The notes below the pieces were generated by a model. It worked only from the letters and a program-made list of their open reading frames with translations. It searched no databases and was not told the DNA's origin. From positions 62,001-126,000 of the forward strand of contig NZ_AQVD01000003.1 in NCBI RefSeq assembly GCF_000372425.1: a DNA stretch of 64,000 nucleotides. The letters are read 5' to 3'. Positions 11,215 through 21,042 of the stretch are shown one piece after another; the first letter of the stretch is position 1; each line of letters opens with the position of its first letter. Made by a program: the position numbers and the translations under genes. This DNA comes from Streptococcus ferus DSM 20646. GTDB lineage: Bacteria; Bacillota; Bacilli; Lactobacillales; Streptococcaceae.

Positions 11215-12324
11215 TTAGTTACCCCGAAAGGCATGCCGATAAAGGTCAATGCCCAGAGCTTCCTCCACTTCTGGATAGACAGACGGGTCTGTCACACCTG
11301 AGCTGAGTGGAAATTGGCTCTTATCAATCTTAAAGAGCGTTACCTCTTGGTCCAGTTCAATCTCATTGGTACTCAAGGGATGGGCATCTGCTGTCCGAAA
11401 GAGACTAATCACATCAGGATACGTTGCCAGACGCTTGCCAGACTTGGTATCGACGGCCATGTATTCATTTTGGACGTGCACGATTAGGGTGCTGCGACCG
11501 ACCTTGATATGGACCTGACCAATGTCAAAGGCCTCATCCGTGTAGATGATGTCCTTTTTGATGACCTTGCCTGTTCCCAAAATCTCACCTGATGTAAAGG
11601 CGGCGATTTGTTCAATAATCTCAGGACCAGATTTCCCTTGATGGGACAGGATTTCATAGCCCAAATCAAGAGCATAAGAAAGGCCGCCGACCACCGCATG
11701 TTCCTTGAGGTAGGAAACGCTCAAGGGATTGCGGGCTGCAGCGATAAAGCCGCCTGATAGGTCCGATGCAATTCGTAAAATTTTAGAGGTGTAGGCAGAA
11801 GTCCCTGTCACAGCCAGTTCAATATGGCGGCCTGTGTCTTCCCGTCCGCCAGACACTGCCTGAATGGTTTGATAGCTGAGATCATTGGCTACCCCCATGT
11901 TGCCCATCTTCCCAGTCGGGTGGGCCCGGAGGTCTCCTGTTGCATCGACCACTGCCAAGCCTAGGGCTGCGGCTGCTAACCAGCCATTGGTGGAGCTGGA
12001 TTTCCCGTTTTGCGGCGTCATCAGCCCCTTAATTTTTTCTGGATGGGGATGCTTCTCAAGAATCAGCTGCACCGCCTTGATATAATCTCGGCCCAGCATC
12101 TGCCAGTCAGTGGTTCCTGCTGGCGCTCCGATAGCCGTCTGAGTAAGGACAATGTCATCCTCTTCCAATTCATCCAGACTTAGCAAGGGCACCTCATTGA
12201 TAGCAACAGCGGCATAGCCCATTTCCAGGCCGTGCTCATAAAAGCCACCTCCGCCACTAGCCAGAACAGCGCCACCTATACAGGCAGCCAGAACATCCTC
12301 GCGTTTTAATTTTTTGACAACCAT
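11215..12324 (-). CDS. DUF917 family protein (thiohydantoin desulfurase-like)
   Basis: 369 residues, DUF917 family, recognised by the N-terminal VLASGGGGFYEHGLEMG and the central GRHIELAVTGTSAYT. Families with this domain include enzymes annotated as S-methyl-thiohydantoin desulfurase and distant hydantoinase-like proteins; a desulfurase acting on the thiohydantoin made by the neighbouring hydratase would fit ergothioneine degradation. The stop codon abuts the start of the ammonia-lyase homologue (no gap) and 11 bases separate it from the upstream gene, so the three are one transcript. Start ATG follows GGTAAGATATGG. Specific reaction is inference from context. Confidence 0.7.
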   Translation of the reverse strand: MVVKKLKREDVLAACIGGAVLASGGGGFYEHGLEMGYAAVAINEVPLLSLDELEEDDIVLTQTAIGAPAGTTDWQMLGRDYIKAVQLILEKHPHPEKIKGLMTPQNGKSSSTNGWLAAAALGLAVVDATGDLRAHPTGKMGNMGVANDLSYQTIQAVSGGREDTGRHIELAVTGTSAYTSKILRIASDLSGGFIAAARNPLSVSYLKEHAVVGGLSYALDLGYEILSHQGKSGPEIIEQIAAFTSGEILGTGKVIKKDIIYTDEAFDIGQVHIKVGRSTLIVHVQNEYMAVDTKSGKRLATYPDVISLFRTADAHPLSTNEIELDQEVTLFKIDKSQFPLSSGVTDPSVYPEVEEALGIDLYRHAFRGN

Positions 12325-12335
12325 ATCTTACCTTC

Positions 12336-13973
12336 TTATTTTTCTAATTGAATATGACGGATTCCCTTTTCTGCAATTTCATCCAGAGAAGCCTGATAGC
12401 CCGCATCCGCATAACGGAGGACCCCTAGACTGGTATCATTGGTAATGGCTAGTTTGATGCGCTCGGCCGCCTCAGGACTCCCATCTGCAATCAGGGTAAT
12501 GCCTGCACTCTGCATGAAGCCAGTATAGCCCCCGCCACCAGAATGAATGGCCACCAAGTCTGCCTTGGATGACGATGCAATCAGGGCGTTTAGCAAGGGC
12601 CAATCAGCAATCGCATCAGAGCCGTCCTTTAAGTTCTCTGTCATGATATTAGGATGGGCCATGGCCCCTGCATCCAGATGGTCTCTGGTAAAGGCAATAG
12701 GGGCTGAAAGCTGACCAGATGCCACCAAATCATTGACCGCTAAGGCCAGCTGGGTTCTTTCCTCATGGCCCAACCAACCGATGCGGGCTGGCAAACCTTG
12801 AAAGGGAACATGTTCCCTGGCCAACTTGATCCAGTTGCTGATGATGTCATTGTCAGGAAAGGTCTCCAAAATATACTGATCAATCACTTCAATATCCTTG
12901 GCCTCACCAGATAGGGCAATCCAGCGAAAAGGCCCAATAGCTCGCTCGAACAAGGGTCTGAGATAGGCCTCGGTGAAAACCGGAATATCAAAGGCATTCT
13001 CAATACCAAAGCGTTTGGCCTGGGTGCGGATATTGTTGCCATTGTCGAAAACCTGGGCACCCTTGGCTTGAAAGGCTAGGATGGCCGAGACTTCCTTAGC
13101 AATGGATTTGCCCGCAGCTTCTTCCAGCTCCTGGGGCTGATTCTCTCTTAACTGGGCCACCTGGTCCAGACTAAAACCTTCTGGGACATAGCCATAGAGC
13201 AAATCATGGGCCGCTGTCTGATCGGTGACAATATCTGGCACGATTCCCCTATCTAAAATGTCCGGATAGACCGTAGCAGCATTGCCCACCAAGGCCACCG
13301 AAAGCGACTCTCCTTTTTGTCTGGCTTCTTCTATCCAGCCCAGAGCCTGGTCCAAGTCAGCCGTCTTTTTGTCAACATAGCCCAGGTCTAAGCGCTTATC
13401 AATGTTGTCTTCATTGACATCCACCACCAAAATGGCAGCGCCCGTCAGTTTACCGGCCAAGGGTTGGGAACCACCCATGCCACCCATACCGGCTGACAGG
13501 ATAAAGCGCCCTTTGAGACTGCCACCAAAGGCCTGTCTGGCAATGGATTGAAAAATCTCATAGGTGCCTTGAATCACACCCTGAGAACCGATATATTGCC
13601 AATCGCCGGCCGTCAGACCGCCCCAGGTAATCAAGTTTTTATCATATAATTCATAAAAATAATCTGGCCTTGCCCACTGACCAACCAAATTTGAATTGGC
13701 CATAATGACCACAGGGGCATCCCGATGGGTTTTCAAGACAGCAATGGGCTTGCCAGACTGAACAATCAAACTCTCATCCTCCTCCAGATTTAGCAGACTC
13801 TCCACAATGGCATGATAAGAAGACCAGTCTCTGGCCGCCTTTCCCAATGCCCCATAAACGATGAGATTTTCTGGGTCTTCCCCATTTTCCAAGACATTTT
13901 CCAGTAGCCGCAGGAGCCCTTCCTGTCTCCAGCCCTTGGCCCTCAACAGACTCCCTCTCTGTGCTGTTATCAT
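12336..13973 (-). CDS. Urocanase homologue with altered active site (thiourocanate hydratase candidate)
   Basis: 545-residue NAD-dependent hydratase of the urocanase family; colinear with HutU over its full length, with the NAD-binding AGMGGMGGSQPLAG (161-174). The signature FQGLPxRICW, whose Cys is the classical active-site residue, reads FQGLPARIGW here (Gly399). Other usually constant positions differ: LFCRG is LFERA (Glu343), FDYGNN is FDNGNN, and the HHGGGVGMGYSQ loop is HSGGGGYTGFMQ. Such changes suggest a different imidazole substrate, for instance thiourocanate. First gene of the operon; ATG 13973 behind AAGGAGG. No hutI, ftcD or hutG is nearby. Confidence 0.75.
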   Translation of the reverse strand: MITAQRGSLLRAKGWRQEGLLRLLENVLENGEDPENLIVYGALGKAARDWSSYHAIVESLLNLEEDESLIVQSGKPIAVLKTHRDAPVVIMANSNLVGQWARPDYFYELYDKNLITWGGLTAGDWQYIGSQGVIQGTYEIFQSIARQAFGGSLKGRFILSAGMGGMGGSQPLAGKLTGAAILVVDVNEDNIDKRLDLGYVDKKTADLDQALGWIEEARQKGESLSVALVGNAATVYPDILDRGIVPDIVTDQTAAHDLLYGYVPEGFSLDQVAQLRENQPQELEEAAGKSIAKEVSAILAFQAKGAQVFDNGNNIRTQAKRFGIENAFDIPVFTEAYLRPLFERAIGPFRWIALSGEAKDIEVIDQYILETFPDNDIISNWIKLAREHVPFQGLPARIGWLGHEERTQLALAVNDLVASGQLSAPIAFTRDHLDAGAMAHPNIMTENLKDGSDAIADWPLLNALIASSSKADLVAIHSGGGGYTGFMQSAGITLIADGSPEAAERIKLAITNDTSLGVLRYADAGYQASLDEIAEKGIRHIQLEK

Positions 13974-14156
13974 GCCTAATCCTCCTTATTTCAATCATGA
14001 GCTAATACTTATAATGCTATCATCAATAAAAAACGTTGCATAATTAGATTTTTTTATCTCTAGCCATAAAAAAAATTAATAGCCAACCAACCTTGTGTTC
14101 CAAGTCAGCCTTCCCTAGGCATTTATGGTATAATAGTCCCATTCGAGCGAGGAAAA
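13974..14156. promoter_or_regulatory. Divergent promoter region, hydratase operon / mutL
   Basis: For mutL an extended -10 (TGGTATAAT, 14126-14134) is clear without a good -35. Toward the minus operon the region is A/T rich and ends with AAGGAGG before the start at 13973. I see no riboswitch-like structure here. Confidence 0.5.
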
Positions 14157-16115
14157 ATGATGTCAACAATTATAGAACTACCGGAAGTTTTAGCCAATCA
14201 GATTGCGGCAGGAGAGGTCATTGAAAGACCGGCCAGTGTGGTCAAAGAATTGGTTGAAAATGCCATTGATGCAGGCAGCCGCCAAATTACTATCGAGGTG
14301 GAACAAGCTGGCCTGCAAAAAATTCAGGTAACAGATAATGGCCATGGAATGGCACAGGAAGATGTGGCGATGAGTTTGCGTCGGCACGCCACCAGTAAGA
14401 TTAAAAATCAGTCAGATCTTTTTAGGATTCGGACCCTAGGTTTTCGCGGAGAGGCCCTGCCTTCCATCGCTTCCGTCAGCCAGCTTAAAATAGTCACTGC
14501 AACCGCGGATTCAGAACACGGCAGCCTGCTTCTAGCCAAAGGAGGTAAGATTGAAAAAGAAGAGGTTGCAACCAGTCCGACTGGCACAAAAATTACCGTC
14601 GAAGACCTTTTCTTTAATACACCTGCCAGGCTCAAGTATATGAAAAGCCTACAGGCAGAAACCGGACACATTATTGATGTTGTCAATCGTCTCAGTCTGG
14701 CTCACCCCGAGATTGCGTTCAGCTTAATCAATGATGGCCGCCAGCTGACCAAGACCTCTGGAACAGGGGATCTTCGTCAGGCTATTGCAGGCATTTATGG
14801 TCTCAACACCGCAAAAAAAATGGTGGAAATCTCGGCGACGGATCTTGATTTTGAAGTCTCAGGCTATATTAGCCTGCCTGAATTGACGCGTGCTAACCGC
14901 AATTACATAACGCTTTTGATCAATGGCCGATACATTAAGAATTTCCTGCTTAACCGTGCGATTTTAGAAGGCTATGGCTCTAAGCTGATGGTTGGCCGCT
15001 TTCCGATTGCTGTGATTGATATCCAGATTGACCCCTATCTGGCAGATGTCAATGTTCATCCGACAAAGCAAGAAGTCCGTATTTCCAAAGAAAAAGAGCT
15101 CATGGCGCTTATCCGCTCAGCAATTGCTCAAAGCTTAAGGGCAAAGAGCCTTATCCCAGATGCGCTGGAAAATTTGGCAAAATCAAATGGTCGGCGTAGT
15201 CCGAAGCCAGAACAGACCAGCTTGCCGCTCAAAGAAAAGTCACTTTACTACGACAAGGAACGTCAAGACTTTTTCATGAAAGATGCCATTGTTGATGAGG
15301 CACCTGCAGTCTTAGAGGAGCAGAATAGCCTGCCGACTTCCCAAGACCTGTCATCAACCAGCCCGACAGCCTACCATAAAGCCAACCGTCTCCAAGAATA
15401 TCAGGAGGCATCCGATGCTAATCATCCAGACGTTGATGTTAAGCATCAGGCGACATTACGGAAACTCCTTAGAGAGCTTGAAAATGAAGAAAGGTCAAGT
15501 TTTCCTGAATTGGAGTATTTTGGACAGATGCATGGGACCTATCTCTTTGCTCAAGGACAAGGGGGGCTTTATATTATTGATCAGCATGCTGCTCAGGAAC
15601 GTGTCAAGTATGAATACTACAGAGAGGCCATTGGTCAAGTTGACACGAGTTTACAGCAGGTGCTAGTCCCCTATCTCTTTGAATTTCCTCGAAATGATTT
15701 CATGACATTGCAGGAAAAAATGCCTCTCTTGAAAGAAGTAGGAATCCACCTAGACCCGTATGGAGACAACACCTTCATCCTCAGAGAGCATCCCATCTGG
15801 ATGAAAGAAGAGGAAATTGAAGCAGGTATCTATGAAATTTGTGATATGCTGCTCTTGACGAACGACATTTCCATCAAAACCTATCGAGCAGAGCTGGCTA
15901 TTATGATGTCCTGCAAACGCTCCATTAAGGCCAATCATAGTCTGGATGATTATTCGGCCAGAAACCTTTTGACACAATTAGCTCAGTGTAAAAACCCTTA
16001 TAACTGTCCGCATGGCCGTCCGGTCTTAGTCAACTTCACCAAATCTGATATGGAGAAGATGTTCCGCCGTATCCAAGAAAATCATACGAGCCTGCGCGAT
16101 TTAGGAAAATATTGA
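14157..16115 (+). CDS. mutL: DNA mismatch repair protein MutL
   Basis: 652-residue GHKL ATPase that couples MutS to strand incision. The N-terminal motifs [16 protein letters not shown] and [10 protein letters not shown] are intact. The C-terminal half keeps the endonuclease motif [12 protein letters not shown] (DQHAx2Ex4E) together with SCKRSIKAN and CPHGRP, so this is the nicking type of MutL found in organisms without MutH. A low-complexity linker covers residues about 345-430. Tandem ATGs at 14157/14160 follow GAGGAAAA. Ends at its own terminator. Confidence 0.98.
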   Translation: MMSTIIELPEVLANQIAAGEVIERPASVVKELVENAIDAGSRQITIEVEQAGLQKIQVTDNGHGMAQEDVAMSLRRHATSKIKNQSDLFRIRTLGFRGEALPSIASVSQLKIVTATADSEHGSLLLAKGGKIEKEEVATSPTGTKITVEDLFFNTPARLKYMKSLQAETGHIIDVVNRLSLAHPEIAFSLINDGRQLTKTSGTGDLRQAIAGIYGLNTAKKMVEISATDLDFEVSGYISLPELTRANRNYITLLINGRYIKNFLLNRAILEGYGSKLMVGRFPIAVIDIQIDPYLADVNVHPTKQEVRISKEKELMALIRSAIAQSLRAKSLIPDALENLAKSNGRRSPKPEQTSLPLKEKSLYYDKERQDFFMKDAIVDEAPAVLEEQNSLPTSQDLSSTSPTAYHKANRLQEYQEASDANHPDVDVKHQATLRKLLRELENEERSSFPELEYFGQMHGTYLFAQGQGGLYIIDQHAAQERVKYEYYREAIGQVDTSLQQVLVPYLFEFPRNDFMTLQEKMPLLKEVGIHLDPYGDNTFILREHPIWMKEEEIEAGIYEICDMLLLTNDISIKTYRAELAIMMSCKRSIKANHSLDDYSARNLLTQLAQCKNPYNCPHGRPVLVNFTKSDMEKMFRRIQENHTSLRDLGKY

Positions 16116-16141
16116 AAGCTTTGTCCACCAAAGCTTTTTTA
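16115..16141 (+). terminator. Terminator of mutL
   Basis: AAAGCTTTG / CAAAGCTTT stem with a five-base loop, ending in TTTTTT. Confidence 0.85.
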
Positions 16142-16186
16142 GTGTATCGGCGCCAGACAATCTTTGCCAAAAGAGGACAAGAAATA

Positions 16187-16195
16187 TGCTATACT
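16187..16195 (+). promoter_or_regulatory. Extended -10 promoter of ruvA
   Basis: TGCTATACT matches a TGn-extended -10 about 23 bases before the ruvA start codon, downstream of the mutL terminator. Confidence 0.55.
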
Positions 16196-16217
16196 GAATA
16201 GGATAGAAGGAGTTCAT

Positions 16218-16808
16218 ATGTACGATTATTTAAAAGGTGTTTTGACCAAGATCACAGCCAAGTATATTGTTTTGGAAGCCGGAGGACTCGGGTACATCAT
16301 CAATGTTGCCAACCCTTACAGCTTCTCAGACCAGCTTAAACAGGAGCTTAAAATTTACCTGCATCATGTTGTCCGTGAAGATGCCCAGCTGCTCTACGGC
16401 TTTCACACAGAAGAGGAGAAAGCCGTCTTTCTTCAGCTGATTTCGGTGACGGGTATCGGGCCCACTTCGGCTTTGGCTATTATAGCGGCAGATGATAATG
16501 ACGGTTTGGTTGAGGCTATTGATAAAAGTGATGTTAAGTACCTGATGAAGTTTCCCAAGATTGGCAAAAAGACTGCCCAGCAGATGGTTCTGGATTTGGC
16601 AGGGAAATTCGCAGAATTTTCAGCAGAAGAGAGCAAGGCAGCTAAGGCACAGTCACAAGGCAACCAGAATCTGGAGGAAGCGATGGAAGCCCTCTTGGCT
16701 CTCGGTTATAAGGCCAGTGAACTGAAAAAGATTCGCCGCTTTTTTGAAGGAACTACTGACAGTACGGAAAACTATATCAAATCAGCACTTAAAATGCTGA
16801 TTAAGTAA
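16218..16808 (+). CDS. ruvA: Holliday junction helicase subunit RuvA
   Basis: 196 residues, the normal RuvA length. It binds four-way junctions and loads RuvB. N-terminal OB fold ([13 protein letters not shown], then [13 protein letters not shown]), central helix-hairpin-helix pair ([14 protein letters not shown] and [16 protein letters not shown]), and C-terminal RuvB-binding domain ([19 protein letters not shown]). I start it at ATG 16218, preceded by AGAAGGAG; the longer upstream frame begins inside the promoter. ruvB is not adjacent, as usual in streptococci. Confidence 0.96.
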   Translation: MYDYLKGVLTKITAKYIVLEAGGLGYIINVANPYSFSDQLKQELKIYLHHVVREDAQLLYGFHTEEEKAVFLQLISVTGIGPTSALAIIAADDNDGLVEAIDKSDVKYLMKFPKIGKKTAQQMVLDLAGKFAEFSAEESKAAKAQSQGNQNLEEAMEALLALGYKASELKKIRRFFEGTTDSTENYIKSALKMLIK

Positions 16809-16836
16809 GCTCAGACAGAGTGTTGAGGAGGCTTTT

Positions 16837-17394
16837 ATGAAACGTTGTGGCTGGGTAAAAGAAAGTAACCCTTTATATGTGGCTTATCATGATGATGAAT
16901 GGGGCAAGCCCCTCCATGATGAGCAGGCTCTGTTTGAGTTGCTCTGCCTTGAGACCTATCAGGCAGGCCTCTCTTGGGAAACCATTCTCAATAAGCGGGC
17001 TGCCTTCAAGCAGGCTTTTGACAATTATGATTATCACAAGGTTGCTGTGATGTCTGACGAGGAGTTGGAGGATATTCTGCAAAATCCGGCAATTGTCCGC
17101 AACCGTGGCAAAATTTACGCAACCAGGACCAATGCTCAAGCTTTTCTAAAAGTTAAAGAAGAATTTGGCTCCTTTGATGCCTATCTTTGGTCCTGGGTAA
17201 ACTTTACACCGCTTGACAATTCTGTCAAGGATTATAAGAAGGCTCCGGCAAAGACAGATTTGTCTGAAAGGTTATCCAAGGATATGAAACGGAGAGGCTT
17301 CAAGTTTACTGGACCAGTTTGTATCTACTCTTATTTGCAAGCCGCAGGTCTGGTGAATGATCATGAAATCAGCTGTGAGTTTAAAGAAGTTTAA
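16837..17394 (+). CDS. tag: DNA-3-methyladenine glycosylase I
   Basis: 185-residue base-excision enzyme that removes 3-methyladenine from alkylated DNA. The Tag signature KRCGWV at the N-terminus, YHDDEWG (about residues 19-25) and the C-terminal NDHEISC supply the Cys and His residues that bind structural zinc. ETYQAGLSWETILNKR is the conserved helix. Start ATG after TTGAGGAGG. It follows ruvA by 28 bases and forms a repair cluster with mutL-ruvA. Confidence 0.95.
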   Translation: MKRCGWVKESNPLYVAYHDDEWGKPLHDEQALFELLCLETYQAGLSWETILNKRAAFKQAFDNYDYHKVAVMSDEELEDILQNPAIVRNRGKIYATRTNAQAFLKVKEEFGSFDAYLWSWVNFTPLDNSVKDYKKAPAKTDLSERLSKDMKRRGFKFTGPVCIYSYLQAAGLVNDHEISCEFKEV

Positions 17395-17397
17395 AGT

Positions 17398-17424
17398 CAG
17401 GTCTCATTGAGACCTGGTTTTTAT
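17398..17424 (+). terminator. Terminator of ruvA-tag
   Basis: CAGGTCTC-ATT-GAGACCTG perfect stem followed by a short T-rich run. Confidence 0.85.
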
Positions 17425-17501
17425 CTGACATCATAGGTTTAGAAATAGCCTCAAGTTTACCCGACCCGCAGAGATAGAAATAGTGGCTAAATTAAAAAAG
17501 G

Positions 17502-17538
17502 ACTATTTTTTGTGATAAAATGGTGGCAGTTACGAATA
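17502..17538 (+). promoter_or_regulatory. SigX (ComX) competence promoter of cinA-recA
   Basis: TACGAATA at 17531-17538 is an exact match to the streptococcal cin/com-box, with a T-run (TATTTTTTG) about 20 bases upstream as is usual for SigX promoters. A TGATAAAAT at 17511-17519 could be a weak housekeeping -10. The predicted leader before the cinA ATG at 17556 is very short. Confidence 0.85.
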
Positions 17539-17555
17539 GACAGTTAGGTGGTAAA

Positions 17556-18812
17556 ATGAAAGCAGAACTTATCGCGGTTGGAACAGAAATTTTAACAGGA
17601 CAGATTGTCAATACCAATGCCCAGTTTTTATCAGAAAAATTGGCGGCTTTGGGCATTGATGTCTATTTTCAGACAGCTGTTGGGGACAATGAAGCACGGT
17701 TGCAATCGGTTTTAGAGATTGCTAAGAGCCGGAGTAATCTGGTGATACTTTGCGGCGGACTGGGACCGACAGAAGATGATTTGACAAAGCAGACTCTGGC
17801 TAAATTTTTAGGAAAACCTTTGGTTTTTGACCCCCTGGCCAGCCAAAAACTGGACGATTTCTTTGCAACCAGACCTCAATATGCAAGGACTCCTAATAAT
17901 GAGTGTCAGGCTCAAATTATCGAAGGCTCTTTGCCCATCCAGAATATTACGGGTCTGGCTGTCGGCGGACTGATTGAATCAGAAGGGGTAACCTACGTTG
18001 TACTGCCTGGGCCGCCAAGCGAACTTAAACCAATGGTCAATCAACACTTGCTGCCGCTTCTTACGAAGGATTCAACCAAACTTTATTCGAGAGTCCTCCG
18101 CTTTTTTGGGATTGGCGAAAGCCAGCTCGTGACGATATTAAGTGATCTTATTGAAGAGCAGACAGATCCTACCATTGCTCCCTATGCCAAAACAGGGGAA
18201 GTCACTCTGCGTCTCTCGACCAAGGCTGCTAGCCAGGCAGCGGCTGATGATAAACTGGATCAATTAGAAACCCGTATTCTCAGTCGCAGCCCCTTAGAAG
18301 CTCTCTTTTATGCTTATGGAGATGAGACTTCTTTAGGGGAGGTTGTTTTTGACCTTTTGAAGAGACAGGGGCTGACGCTGAGTGCTGCAGAAAGTCTGAC
18401 AGCTGGCCTTTTTCAGGCAAGTTTGGCCGACTTTCCTGGAGCTTCTCAGGTTTTCAAAGGCGGCTTTGTGACTTACAGCATAGAAGAAAAAGCTAAAATG
18501 TTGGGCATTCCCCTACAAGCGTTAGAGGAGCAGGGGGTAGTCAGCAGCTTTACAGCCGGAAGAATGGCCGAGCAGGCGCGCCTATTGACAGACTCAGATT
18601 TAGCCGTTTCACTGACAGGTGTGGCAGGTCCTGACAGTTTAGAAGGTCATCCGGCGGGCACGGTTTTTATCGGGCTAGCAACTGGTCGAAAAACTCAAAC
18701 AGTCAAAGTTCAAATCGGTGGCAGAAGCCGGTCTGATGTGCGTTATATTGCGGTTTTACACGCCTTTAATTTGGTACGCAAGGCTTTATTATCTAAGGAA
18801 AATTTAGTATAA
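17556..18812 (+). CDS. cinA: Competence-damage protein CinA
   Basis: 418 residues. The N-terminal molybdopterin-binding-like domain begins [21 protein letters not shown] and has [14 protein letters not shown]; the C-terminal PncC-type nicotinamide nucleotide amidase domain has [12 protein letters not shown] and [20 protein letters not shown]. In streptococci CinA brings RecA to the membrane during transformation. ATG 17556 is chosen because GTGG lies upstream and the sequence begins at the conserved MKAELIAVG; an earlier in-frame start would overlap the promoter. recA follows after 40 bases. Confidence 0.95.
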   Translation: MKAELIAVGTEILTGQIVNTNAQFLSEKLAALGIDVYFQTAVGDNEARLQSVLEIAKSRSNLVILCGGLGPTEDDLTKQTLAKFLGKPLVFDPLASQKLDDFFATRPQYARTPNNECQAQIIEGSLPIQNITGLAVGGLIESEGVTYVVLPGPPSELKPMVNQHLLPLLTKDSTKLYSRVLRFFGIGESQLVTILSDLIEEQTDPTIAPYAKTGEVTLRLSTKAASQAAADDKLDQLETRILSRSPLEALFYAYGDETSLGEVVFDLLKRQGLTLSAAESLTAGLFQASLADFPGASQVFKGGFVTYSIEEKAKMLGIPLQALEEQGVVSSFTAGRMAEQARLLTDSDLAVSLTGVAGPDSLEGHPAGTVFIGLATGRKTQTVKVQIGGRSRSDVRYIAVLHAFNLVRKALLSKENLV

Positions 18813-18852
18813 TAGTAGGAGTGCCTTTTATATAAAAGAATAGGAGAAAGAC

Positions 18853-20004
18853 ATGGCAAAAAAAGTAAAAAAAACAGAAGGTGTTACCAAAAAGTTTGGT
18901 GATGAGCGTAAGAAAGCGCTGGATGACGCCTTAAAAAATATCGAAAAGGATTTTGGTAAGGGAGCGGTTATGCGCCTAGGAGAGCGGGCGGAACAAAAGG
19001 TTCAAGTGATGAGTTCGGGCAGTTTGGCACTTGATATCGCTCTAGGTGCTGGTGGCTATCCAAAAGGACGTATCATTGAAATTTACGGCCCTGAAAGTTC
19101 TGGTAAAACAACTGTTGCCCTTCATGCGGTTGCTCAGGCGCAAAAGGATGGCGGCATCGCAGCCTTTATTGACGCAGAGCATGCACTTGACCCAGCCTAT
19201 GCCGCAGCTCTCGGTGTCAATATCGATGAATTGTTGCTGTCTCAGCCGGATTCAGGAGAGCAGGGGCTTGAAATTGCCGGAAAATTGATTGACTCAGGCG
19301 CTGTGGATCTTGTTGTCGTTGACTCAGTCGCAGCTCTGGTTCCCCGAGCAGAAATTGACGGAGACATTGGAGACAGTCATGTTGGTTTGCAGGCCCGTAT
19401 GATGAGTCAGGCGATGCGCAAGCTGTCTGCTTCTATCAACAAAACCAAGACGATTGCTATTTTTATTAACCAGCTGCGTGAAAAAGTAGGAATTATGTTT
19501 GGGAATCCGGAAACAACTCCTGGGGGACGAGCGCTTAAGTTCTACTCTTCAGTTCGTTTGGATGTCCGCGGGAACACACAGATTAAAGGAACAGGCGATC
19601 AAAAAGACAGTAATATTGGTAAAGAAACCAAAATTAAAGTGGTCAAAAATAAGATTGCGCCTCCGTTCAAAGAAGCTTTTGTGGAAATTATGTATGGCGA
19701 AGGGATTTCTCGTACAGGTGAGCTGGTTAAGATCGCCAGCGAACAGGATATCATCCAGAAGGCAGGAGCTTGGTATTCCTATAAGGGTGAAAAAATTGGT
19801 CAGGGATCAGAAAATGCTAAAAAATTCTTAGCAGATAATCCAGAAATCTTTGACGAAATCGATCATAAAGTGCGTGTCAAATTTGGTCTGATTGAAGAGA
19901 CACAGGCAGAAACAATCTCAGACGAAAAGGTGCAAAAGGCTGACACTGCAGCAAAAGAAGACCTTGTCTTAGACCTTGAGGACGCTATCGAACTGGAAGA
20001 TTAA
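18853..20004 (+). CDS. recA: Recombinase RecA
   Basis: 383-residue strand-exchange ATPase. Walker A is GPESSGKTT (about residue 76), Walker B region [20 protein letters not shown], loop L1/L2 region [25 protein letters not shown]. The acidic C-terminus ends [16 protein letters not shown] after AGGAGAAAG. A TATAAT at 18808-18813 overlapping the cinA stop could give competence-independent expression, in addition to read-through from the SigX promoter. Confidence 0.99.
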   Translation: MAKKVKKTEGVTKKFGDERKKALDDALKNIEKDFGKGAVMRLGERAEQKVQVMSSGSLALDIALGAGGYPKGRIIEIYGPESSGKTTVALHAVAQAQKDGGIAAFIDAEHALDPAYAAALGVNIDELLLSQPDSGEQGLEIAGKLIDSGAVDLVVVDSVAALVPRAEIDGDIGDSHVGLQARMMSQAMRKLSASINKTKTIAIFINQLREKVGIMFGNPETTPGGRALKFYSSVRLDVRGNTQIKGTGDQKDSNIGKETKIKVVKNKIAPPFKEAFVEIMYGEGISRTGELVKIASEQDIIQKAGAWYSYKGEKIGQGSENAKKFLADNPEIFDEIDHKVRVKFGLIEETQAETISDEKVQKADTAAKEDLVLDLEDAIELED

Positions 20005-20085
20005 AAAATAGGTCCCGAGACCGAGTTATTTTAAAAAGAGCTGTGTTATGATATTAGTATCATGTAAAGAAAGAGAGATTTGCAC

Positions 20086-20484
20086 ATGATCAAAATTTAT
20101 ACGATTTCAAGTTGTACCAGCTGTAAAAAAGCAAAAACATGGCTAAATGCTCATCAACTGCCATATAAAGAACAAAACCTAGGAAAAGAATCCTTGACCA
20201 AGGAGGAAATTCTTAATATCTTATCTAAAACAGAAAACGGTATTGAGAGTATTGTTTCATCTAAAAATCGCTACGCCAAAGCACTTAACTGCAATATTGA
20301 TGATTTAAGTGTCAGCGAAGTGATTGATTTGATTCAAGAAAATCCGCGAATTCTGAAGAGCCCAATCTTGATTGATGATAAGCGTCTTCAGGTGGGCTAC
20401 AAGGAAGATGATATTAGAGCCTTCCTGCCGCGTTCTATCCGAAATGTTGAGAATGCTCAGGCTCGTTTACGGGCAGCTCTCTAA
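20086..20484 (+). CDS. spx: Spx-family regulator
   Basis: 132-residue ArsC-like protein that binds the RNA polymerase alpha subunit and redirects transcription under thiol stress. The redox switch CTSC is at Cys10/Cys13. The middle (LSKTENGIESIVSSKNRYAK) and the C-terminal RSIRNVENAQARL are typical of Spx rather than arsenate reductase. ATG 20086 preceded by AGAGAG; a TATGAT -10 at 20047-20052 indicates an own promoter after recA. Position after recA matches the streptococcal Spx paralogue called SpxA or SpxA1. Confidence 0.9.
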   Translation: MIKIYTISSCTSCKKAKTWLNAHQLPYKEQNLGKESLTKEEILNILSKTENGIESIVSSKNRYAKALNCNIDDLSVSEVIDLIQENPRILKSPILIDDKRLQVGYKEDDIRAFLPRSIRNVENAQARLRAAL

Positions 20485-20491
20485 GACACTA

Positions 20492-20523
20492 TAAGAAAAG
20501 AACCCAGAAGGGTTCTTTTCTTA
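20492..20523 (+). terminator. Terminator of spx
   Basis: TAAGAAAAGAACCC / GGGTTCTTTTCTTA, a long near-perfect stem with a five-base loop. Confidence 0.85.
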
Positions 20524-20590
20524 ACGCTTGAAATGGAAAAATCTTCTTATCCTTAGCCTCCTTTTATGATATACTGGATGCTAAGGAGAA

Positions 20591-21025
20591 ATGAAAATGA
20601 AAAGAAGTGAGCAAAAAGAAACGAAAAAACGGTCCCCTTTTTGGTTATATTTCCAAATTGGTGCCTTTATCGCCTTATTAGTGTGTTTAGCCTTGTTTTA
20701 TAACTTTCCTGACAGGTGGCTGGATATCCTTCCCTTTATCCTTTTAACGACCGCCATGGTTCTGTTTTCTAGGACCAGATTGAGAGGCTGGTGGCTGGTG
20801 CTTCTCAGCTTTATTCGCTACCTATTTGTCTTTCTTGTCTTGACTTACGGTGCTTTTGTGGTTTTAGATCTTAGGCAAGGGGTTCCCTTTCAAGATGCGG
20901 TGACCGCACCTTATCGCTTGATGCGTATTATTTTTGTGCCGACAATGCCTTTTTCTGGTATTTTAGCAGGGATTGTCCTGCTTATTATCCTATTATTTGC
21001 TTTGCCTAAGCGGAAGAAGAAATAA
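20591..21025 (+). CDS. Small four-helix membrane protein
   Basis: 144 residues with a basic N-terminus (MKMKRSEQKETKKRS) and about four hydrophobic segments at roughly residues 19-40, 46-58, 65-92 and 112-138, ending in a basic KRKKK. I do not recognise a family. ATG 20591 follows CTAAGGAG, and TATACT at 20570-20575 may be the -10. The adjoining lipoprotein begins 18 bases after the stop, so they form an operon; an envelope role is all that can be inferred. Confidence 0.75.
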   Translation: MKMKRSEQKETKKRSPFWLYFQIGAFIALLVCLALFYNFPDRWLDILPFILLTTAMVLFSRTRLRGWWLVLLSFIRYLFVFLVLTYGAFVVLDLRQGVPFQDAVTAPYRLMRIIFVPTMPFSGILAGIVLLIILLFALPKRKKK

Positions 21026-21042
21026 AGGCCTTGGAGGAACGG

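Noticed and set aside
9718..13973. Canonical histidine utilisation (hut) operon
   Set aside because: MIO triad and urocanase active-site cysteine are missing, a DUF917 gene replaces the usual partners, and imidazolonepropionase and formiminoglutamate genes are absent.
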